Positions 58,970 through 64,000 of a stretch of DNA of 64,000 nt are shown one piece after another. Each line of letters begins with the position of its first letter. Within the stretch, counting starts at the first letter, position 1. The notes beneath the pieces were generated by a model. It did no database searches and was not told the DNA's origin. It was given only the letters and a program-made list of their open reading frames with translations. The position numbers and the translations under genes were made by a program. This DNA comes from an uncultured Bacilli bacterium (GTDB lineage Bacteria > Bacillota_I > Bacilli_A > RF39 > UBA660): NCBI GenBank assembly GCA_934130165.1, contig CAKOXO010000001.1, positions 62,001-126,000 of the forward strand. The letters run 5' to 3'.

Positions 58970-60928
58970 AATAAGTTCAGCTTTATTCATTTTTGAATAA
59001 TTTTTTATACCTTTTTCTTTAGCAAGTTCTTTTAATTTAGTAACCGACATTTTCTCCAAACTAGTTTCACTTTCTTCATCTGGCATTTTTTTATGTTCAA
59101 CTAAATAATCAATTTGTTCTTTTGTTAATGTTTCATATTCTAATAAAGCCTCAGCAATAAGTTTTAATAAATCCTGATTCTTGCTTATTATATCTTTTGC
59201 TTTTCTATGACAATTATTTATTATTTTTCTCATTTCCATATCAATTTCATTTGCTACTTCATTTGAGAAATGTTGAGTTTTATTATAATCTCTACCTAAG
59301 AAAACACTACCTTCTTGTTGTTCAAATTGTAATGGACCTAAATCACTCATACCATATTCTGTAACCATTGCACGAGCAATCTTTGTTGCCTTTTCAAAAT
59401 CATTATGAGCTCCTGTTGTTATTTCTCCAAAAGTAATTTCTTCTGCAGTACGCCCACCAAGTAATCCTGTAATTTCTTCTAATAAGTCAGTCTTTGTAGA
59501 ACATAATTTTTCCTCACTAGGAACCATCATATTATATCCTCCAGCTGAACCACGAGGAATTATAGTTACTTTTTGAACATCATTTGCATGAGTAAGTTTA
59601 ATACCTATTACAGCATGACCAGCTTCATGATAAGCAACAAGTCTTTTATCAGATTCACTATACTTATGAGATGTTTTGGCAGGTCCCATTAGAACTCTAT
59701 CAGTAGCTTCATCTACTTCACTCATTGTAATTACATCTTTTCCTCTTCTAACTGCAAGAAGTGCTGCTTCATTAAGTAAATTCTCTAAATCAGCACCACT
59801 AAATCCAGGAGTTCTTTTAGCTAGATTTTTTAATGTAATACCTTCTGCTAGTTTTTTATTTCTAGCATGAACACCTAAAATTTCTTCTCTTCCCTTTACA
59901 TCTGGTAAATTAACTGTAACTTGTCTATCAAATCTACCAGGTCTAAGCAAAGCTGGATCTAATACATCAGGTCTATTAGTAGCTGCGATTATTATGATAC
60001 CTTCATTAGCACCAAATCCATCCATCTCAGTAAGTAATTGGTTTAATGTTTGTTCACGTTCATCATGACCTCCACCTAAACCAGTACCTCTTTGACGTCC
60101 TACAGCATCTATTTCATCTATAAAAATTAAACATGGAGCATTTCTTTTAGCTTGTTGGAACATATCTCTAACACGACTAGCACCAACTCCTACGAATAAC
60201 TCTACAAAATCAGAACCACTAATAAAATAAAATGGAACATTAGCCTCTCCTGCAACTGCTCTAGCTAATAAAGTTTTTCCTGTTCCTGGAGGACCAAATA
60301 ATAATACTCCTTTAGGAATTCTTGCACCTAACTTTTGGAATTTTTTAGGATTTTTTAAAAAATCTATTAATTCTGCTACTTCTTCTTTTTCCTCTTTTAA
60401 ACCAGCAACATCTTTAAATGTAACTTTATTATTATCTGTACTTAATTTTGCTTTACTTTTTCCAAAATCCATTGAACTCTTATTTCCAGCCATTTGGCGA
60501 TTAAAGAAGAAGAAGGCAAAACCTATAACTACTACGAAAGGTAGTATATTAACCAAAATTATTAGTAATGATGATGATTCTGGATCTGCTTTTGCTTCCA
60601 TTTTAAAATTTTGAGTTTCTGATGCATCTACTATTTTTTTCATTACTTCTTCACTCATTGGAAGTCTTGCAAAAAATGTTTGATCTTTTTTCGCATCTTT
60701 TAGTGAACCTTCTACCTCATAAGTTTTAGCACTACTTCTTGCTGTTATAGTAACATCCTTGATGTTCCCATCAGATAGTTCACTCATAAATTCATTGTAT
60801 GTTAGTTTTTTTATGTCTGTATTCATAAAATTAAATACATAAAATACTCCTAACATTATTAAAATCATAAATAAATATGGAACTAAACCCTTTTTTACAT
60901 TCTTATTATTCACAACTCTTTTATTCAT
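58952..60928 (-). CDS. ftsH: FtsH, membrane AAA+ zinc protease, with extra C-terminal SAP/Rho-N-like motif
   Basis: 658 residues: two transmembrane helices flanking a short external domain, AAA module (Walker A GPPGTGKTLLARAVAGEA, Walker B CLIFIDEIDAVG, SRH RPDVLDPALLRPGRFDR), and peptidase with HEAGH in VAYHEAGHAVIGI. The last ~40 residues (MSVTKLKELAKEKGIKNYSKM, then NKAELIKELDD) match the helix-extended-loop-helix SAP/Rho_N pattern, which is not part of ordinary FtsH. hpt, normally between tilS and ftsH, is absent. Confidence 0.96.
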   Translation of the reverse strand: MNKRVVNNKNVKKGLVPYLFMILIMLGVFYVFNFMNTDIKKLTYNEFMSELSDGNIKDVTITARSSAKTYEVEGSLKDAKKDQTFFARLPMSEEVMKKIVDASETQNFKMEAKADPESSSLLIILVNILPFVVVIGFAFFFFNRQMAGNKSSMDFGKSKAKLSTDNNKVTFKDVAGLKEEKEEVAELIDFLKNPKKFQKLGARIPKGVLLFGPPGTGKTLLARAVAGEANVPFYFISGSDFVELFVGVGASRVRDMFQQAKRNAPCLIFIDEIDAVGRQRGTGLGGGHDEREQTLNQLLTEMDGFGANEGIIIIAATNRPDVLDPALLRPGRFDRQVTVNLPDVKGREEILGVHARNKKLAEGITLKNLAKRTPGFSGADLENLLNEAALLAVRRGKDVITMSEVDEATDRVLMGPAKTSHKYSESDKRLVAYHEAGHAVIGIKLTHANDVQKVTIIPRGSAGGYNMMVPSEEKLCSTKTDLLEEITGLLGGRTAEEITFGEITTGAHNDFEKATKIARAMVTEYGMSDLGPLQFEQQEGSVFLGRDYNKTQHFSNEVANEIDMEMRKIINNCHRKAKDIISKNQDLLKLIAEALLEYETLTKEQIDYLVEHKKMPDEESETSLEKMSVTKLKELAKEKGIKNYSKMNKAELIKELDD

Positions 60929-60940
60929 TTTTTTCCTCCT

Positions 60941-62254
60941 CTAGCAATATTTCATTATTATATCATACTTTTCCTTTTTTTGTTTATCAAATTTAGATTT
61001 TTTTAATCCTGGAATCCAAAGTATTTTTCCTTCTGAATCAGTAACAATAGGCCAAGTATCCCTTCTAGCTAAATTTATCTTTTTATCTATAAATATATCT
61101 TTAACCTTCTTTTTTCCATTTAGTCCTTTAACATATATTTTATCGCCAATTCTTCTTGTTCTAATTATTATTGGTAAACATATCTCATCACTTGATAATC
61201 TACATATATTGTTAGAGTTATCATCAGTAAATCCACATTTTTCTATACGATGACCATTAGGTAATTCTGCATATTTATTAAATTCTATTTCATAGGCCAT
61301 TATTTCTTCTGTATTCCTTTTTAAGTAAAAATTATCATAGCTTTTAACTGCTAATATTTCATTTGGTAAATTAACCTCCATATTTGACTTTCGACTATTA
61401 ATAACATACATCAAAAGATCTATATGCCTATCATTTACTAAAATCAAATCATCTTGATAATATTCTTCTAACATATAATATAGTATTTCTTTTTGAATAT
61501 ATCTATCAAGTTCCTTAAACTTTTCTATACTTAAAATACTATTTTTTATAACATGTTTTATTGCCTTATTTCTTTCTTTATTAATATATTTACTAGCTTC
61601 AGCAATATTTTCACTAAATTTTAGAAATTTTTTATGAACATTTTCATCTTCTTCTTTTAAAAAAGGTAAAACGTTTTTACGATATCTATTTCTAGTATAT
61701 TTCATTTTTAGATTTGATTCATCTATAAAATATGGAACATTATTTTCCTTATCATAGTCCTCTAACTCTTTTTTTGTGTAATAAATTAAAGGCCTTACTA
61801 ATTTATAGTTATTCATATCAACAATTTTATGAAATCCGCTATATCCTTGAAGGTTTGATCCTCTAACTATTCTCATAAGTACAGTTTCTATTAAATCATC
61901 TCCATGATGCGCTGTCATTAAATATTTAGCCTGATATTTACTTATAACATTTTCAAAGAAGTGGTATCTAATATTACGAGCCTCATTATGAAAATTATCA
62001 TCACCATACTTTTCTATCTTCATTTTTTCAAGCATTATATTGTTTTTTTCACAATATTTCTTAATAAATTCTTCTTCTTCCTTACTTTGTGCTCTAATAT
62101 TATGATTAACATGTGCACAAATTAATTGTAGACTATATTTATCTCTAATTTTTAGTAACATATCCATTAGTGCCATTGAATCTGGGCCTGTTGAACAACC
62201 GATTACGATTTTATCATTTTGCTCAAATTTAAAGTTTTCTTCAATATTAATCAT
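60941..62254 (-). CDS. tilS: tRNA(Ile)-lysidine synthetase TilS
   Basis: 437 residues. N-terminal ATP-pyrophosphatase with the P-loop variant IGCSTGPDSMALM (usual SGGxDS), AHVNHNIRAQSKEEEEFIKKYC, LMTAHHGDDLIETVLMRIVRGS and YTRNRYRKNVLPFL; the C-terminal TilS_C domain has RTRRIGDKIYVKGLNGKKKVKDIFIDKKI. It makes lysidine at C34 of tRNA-Ile(CAU). The Thr in place of Gly in the P-loop (CSTGPDS) is a small departure. Confidence 0.94.
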   Translation of the reverse strand: MINIEENFKFEQNDKIVIGCSTGPDSMALMDMLLKIRDKYSLQLICAHVNHNIRAQSKEEEEFIKKYCEKNNIMLEKMKIEKYGDDNFHNEARNIRYHFFENVISKYQAKYLMTAHHGDDLIETVLMRIVRGSNLQGYSGFHKIVDMNNYKLVRPLIYYTKKELEDYDKENNVPYFIDESNLKMKYTRNRYRKNVLPFLKEEDENVHKKFLKFSENIAEASKYINKERNKAIKHVIKNSILSIEKFKELDRYIQKEILYYMLEEYYQDDLILVNDRHIDLLMYVINSRKSNMEVNLPNEILAVKSYDNFYLKRNTEEIMAYEIEFNKYAELPNGHRIEKCGFTDDNSNNICRLSSDEICLPIIIRTRRIGDKIYVKGLNGKKKVKDIFIDKKINLARRDTWPIVTDSEGKILWIPGLKKSKFDKQKKEKYDIIMKYC

Positions 62255-62297
62255 ATTATCACCACATCCATTCTAAAATAAATACACAATTTTTGCA

Positions 62298-62329
62298 ATT
62301 AAAAACTATCTTACGGTATTCGTAAGATA
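62298..62329 (-). terminator. Intrinsic terminator after divIC
   Basis: Nine-pair perfect stem TATCTTACG/CGTAAGATA, loop AATAC, then GTTTTTAATT; overlaps the divIC 3' end. Confidence 0.75.
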
Positions 62330-62607
62330 ATTTCCCCATCTTTTGAGTATGAATACTTTTCTCTAGCATATCTTGCTATATAATCAGGATCCTGTAATTT
62401 ATCAGCATCAACTTGTAACTCATCTTCTTTTTCCTTTAATGCAACAAGTTTATTTTTTAATTTTTTCTTTTCTTGATACTTACCATATATTTCAACCCAA
62501 TATTTACCTATAGTATAAGTAGTTCCAATAATTATAGCAATAGATGCCAAACCAAGAAATAGTAAACGTTTTACTGACTTTTTTGCTTTTCTTTTTTTTC
62601 TTGCCAT
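62311..62607 (-). CDS. divIC: DivIC/FtsB-type septum formation initiator
   Basis: About 98 residues: basic cytoplasmic N-terminus (ARKKRKAKKSVKR), one transmembrane helix (LLFLGLASIAIIIGTTYTI), coiled coil (YQEKKKLKNKLVALKEKEDELQVDADKL) and the family ending DPDYIARYAREKYSYSKDGE. Part of the DivIC-DivIB-FtsL divisome complex. The ATG at 62607 has AGGTGA upstream. Position between yabQ and tilS is that of divIC. Confidence 0.93.
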   Translation of the reverse strand: MARKKRKAKKSVKRLLFLGLASIAIIIGTTYTIGKYWVEIYGKYQEKKKLKNKLVALKEKEDELQVDADKLQDPDYIARYAREKYSYSKDGEIILRIP

Positions 62608-62676
62608 AATTATCACCTACCTTCATAAATATAGTATATCACTGATAATTATGAAAACAAGAGATTTTCCTAAACT

Positions 62677-62997
62677 TTATTTTTTTTGACATTTTTTAAA
62701 CACATTTTTTATCTTTTGCTTAAACATATCAACATATTTACCAAAATTAATAGATCCTATTAAAAATCCTACGGCAATTAATAACAAAAAATAACTATGA
62801 ATAACACCATTGTTTAATTTTTTTAATATCAAGAAATAAAGTAGAGCTGCGTCTATTACATACACTATAGTAATAATAATTTTAAATACTTTGTTTTTAC
62901 AAAATAAAAATCGATAATTTAAATTAGTAAAAATGGAAAAAACTATTCCAAAAACAAATGAAAAAGTTAACGATATTATTTGTGTTTTTAATTCCAT
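62677..62997 (-). CDS. yabQ: YabQ-like spore cortex membrane protein
   Basis: 106 residues with about three hydrophobic helices (SLTFSFVFGIVFSIF, FKIIITIVYVIDAALLYFLI, SYFLLLIAVGFLIGSI) and a basic tail. Sequence similarity to YabQ is modest, but size, topology and position between yabP and divIC support the name. YabQ is needed for spore cortex formation in Bacillus. The start overlaps the yabP stop (TAATG). Confidence 0.8.
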   Translation of the reverse strand: MELKTQIISLTFSFVFGIVFSIFTNLNYRFLFCKNKVFKIIITIVYVIDAALLYFLILKKLNNGVIHSYFLLLIAVGFLIGSINFGKYVDMFKQKIKNVFKKCQKK

Positions 62998-63287
62998 TAT
63001 TTAAACAACCTATTAAATATACTATTATCTTTTTGTTTTTTATTATTCTCTTCTAAATAATCGATTCCTTTAATCAACCCTCTTATTGAAACATTTCCTT
63101 GTAATGTATCTAATTTTATAAGTTCTAAATCTTCACCTTTTACTATTACAAACCCCATACTTGTTTCTAAAAGAAATTGTTCTGTATCAAAGTTTTCTAT
63201 TTTTTTAACCCCAGTTATTATTAAATTTTTTCTTTCTACTAAATTTATTCCATGACTATAATTTCCTATTGAATCTTGTTTTTCCAT
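62997..63287 (-). CDS. yabP: YabP-family sporulation protein
   Basis: 96 residues of the YabP/YqfC beta-rich family: NLVERKNLIITGVKKIENFDTEQFLLETSMGFVIVKGEDLELIKLDTLQGNVSIRGLIKGIDYLE, with the characteristic ITGV and hydrophobic alternation. Required for spore cortex/coat assembly in Bacillus. Coupled to yabQ. Confidence 0.92.
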   Translation of the reverse strand: MEKQDSIGNYSHGINLVERKNLIITGVKKIENFDTEQFLLETSMGFVIVKGEDLELIKLDTLQGNVSIRGLIKGIDYLEENNKKQKDNSIFNRLFK

Positions 63288-63334
63288 ATATTATTCCTCC
63301 TATAGAATAATATGTACAAGCTCAAATAATATTA

Positions 63335-63364
63335 CAAAAAAAAGATGAATTAAGCTTCATCTTC
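63335..63364 (-). terminator. Intrinsic terminator after spoVG
   Basis: Stem AGATGAA/TTCATCT with loop GCTTAA-like and T8 tail, overlapping the spoVG stop. Confidence 0.85.
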
Positions 63365-63628
63365 TACTACATCTTCTGCATTATTATATGCTTCAATTAT
63401 AGCTTCTTCAAACATTGCTCTTACCTCAGGATTAATTGGATGAGCGATATCTCTATATCCTCCTGTAGCAGTCTTACGACTAGGCATTGCTATAAACAAA
63501 CCATTATCTCCTTCTATAACACGAATATCATGAACTGCAAAACTATCATCTAGTAATACAGATGCTATTCCCTTCATACGTGATCCTTCTTTTTCAATCT
63601 TACGTACATTAACTGATGTTATTTTCAT
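63350..63628 (-). CDS. spoVG: SpoVG, nucleic-acid-binding regulator
   Basis: 92 residues: KITSVNVRKIEKEGSRMKGIASVLLDDSFAVHDIRVIEG, then GLFIAMPSRKTATGGYRDIAHPINPE and a variable acidic tail. A DNA/RNA-binding regulator of septation, cortex and capsule in Bacillota. AGGAGG precedes the ATG. In Bacillus it is a SigH target; here only a sigma-A-like promoter is evident (63669-63697). Confidence 0.98.
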   Translation of the reverse strand: MKITSVNVRKIEKEGSRMKGIASVLLDDSFAVHDIRVIEGDNGLFIAMPSRKTATGGYRDIAHPINPEVRAMFEEAIIEAYNNAEDVVEDEA

Positions 63629-63668
63629 GTATAGTCCTCCTTCTTAAAGCATTCAACTTTATATATTC

Positions 63669-63697
63669 ATTTTATAATACTATTAAAAAAATTGCAA
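63669..63697 (-). promoter_or_regulatory. Putative spoVG promoter
   Basis: TTGCAA (63692-63697), 17-bp spacer, TAAAAT (63669-63674). No convincing SigH motif. Confidence 0.5.
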
Positions 63698-63700
63698 TAA

Positions 63701-63934
63701 CTATTTTTTTAATGCAATTTCCTTTATTTCTAAACTATTTGTCAAGACATCATTATAACTAAACGATTTTACTCGCTTTGTACTATCTTCCACTTTAATT
63801 ATAAATATAGATCTATATACTTCAATTATTTTACCAACAAATTCATCTGTTTGATTTCTAGCACCCTTGAATTTAAATAGATAAATTTTACCCTTATTTT
63901 GGCTTATAAAAGCTCTTATTTTATTTATATTCAT
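63701..63934 (-). CDS. veg: Veg family protein
   Basis: 77 residues: INKIRAFISQNKGKIYLFKFKGARNQTDEFVGKIIEVYRSIFIIK, a small beta-barrel similar to Veg. In Bacillus Veg stimulates biofilm gene expression and is very highly transcribed. Its ATG overlaps the preceding gene's TGA (ATGA). Its place two genes before yabP, next to spoVG, follows the Bacillus order loosely. Confidence 0.85.
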   Translation of the reverse strand: MNINKIRAFISQNKGKIYLFKFKGARNQTDEFVGKIIEVYRSIFIIKVEDSTKRVKSFSYNDVLTNSLEIKEIALKK

Positions 63935-64000
63935 CTTGGATACCCCACGTACATAGTCCCTTCGGTAATAATTCCCCCTATACCATCTGAACCATATTTA
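63931..64000 (-). CDS. C-terminal end of an unidentified protein, 5' part outside window
   Basis: Only the last 22 residues are visible, ending GIGGIITEGTMYVGYPR before TGA at 63931. The frame is open to the window edge and overlaps the veg start by 4 nt, as coupled genes do. Too short to identify. Confidence 0.55.
   Translation of the reverse strand, partial: KYGSDGIGGIITEGTMYVGYPR

Noticed and set aside
1..64000. UGA read as tryptophan (Mollicutes code)
   Set aside because: Trp is encoded by TGG, and TGA ends several genes (for example at 63931 and the methyltransferase at 13042).

Overview
The window is a strongly AT-rich chromosomal segment from a spore-forming low-GC Bacillota, probably an uncultured Bacilli-type lineage. 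The evidence is gene content and order: Spo0A, SigH, SpoVG, YabP, YabQ and a CotF-type coat protein are present. The block from veg/spoVG through yabPQ-divIC-tilS-ftsH-dusB-lysS, clpC, cysS-mrnC-rlmB-sigH-secE-nusG-rplKAJL-rpoBC-rpsLG-fusA-tuf has the same order as the origin-proximal region of Bacillus subtilis. TGA is an ordinary stop, TGG encodes Trp, and nearly every gene has a strong AGGAGG-type ribosome binding site. All genes except one (a FemAB-type ligase) lie on the minus strand, so the text below reads from high to low coordinates.

Region by region (transcription order, high to low): 63.9-57.2 kb holds Veg, SpoVG, spore-cortex YabP/YabQ, DivIC, TilS, FtsH (with an extra C-terminal SAP/Rho-N-like motif), DusB, an RDD membrane protein and LysS. 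55.6-51.7 kb holds a YfcC-type carrier and ClpC. 51.7-44.4 kb holds CysS, Mini-III, RlmB, SigH, a pseudokinase-like tail-anchored protein, SecE, NusG and L11/L1/L10/L7-L12, with L1-type and L10 leader elements. 44.4-37.4 kb is an insertion in this otherwise conserved operon: a type VII secretion cassette (EssC, YukD/EsaB-like ubiquitin fold, two nearly identical WXG-type proteins and a small acidic protein). Directly after it is a promoter-to-terminator noncoding transcription unit of about 420 nt with strong predicted folding and no protein reading frame on its strand. 36.8-23.5 kb holds an RsmC-like methyltransferase, RpoB, RpoC, an unknown membrane protein, S12, S7, EF-G and EF-Tu. 22.1-14.5 kb holds MurD, a decayed gene coupled to it, enolase, SecG, RNase R, a CapA-type protein, SmpB and tmRNA. 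14.4-11.7 kb is an accessory operon next to ssrA (unknown protein, NUDIX, SAM methyltransferase, histidine phosphatase, radical SAM). It is followed by 850 bp without an intact gene, holding a relic reading frame, a MITE-like inverted-repeat element and a possible small RNA. 10.8-1 kb holds PepF, a minimal kinase-like protein, a hemolysin III family protein, coat proteins, a DUF378 protein, tRNA-Thr, the CdaA/CdaR c-di-AMP pair, Spo0A (with two 0A boxes at its own promoter), an AAA ATPase and a Y-family polymerase with a LexA-like operator.

The places most worth following are the T7SS insertion with its duplicated substrates and a distant EssB-like pseudokinase candidate, the structured noncoding unit at about 36.91-37.33 kb, and the ssrA-adjacent NUDIX/methyltransferase/phosphatase/radical-SAM cassette. 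All assignments are from reading sequence and motifs; no database search or folding program was run.
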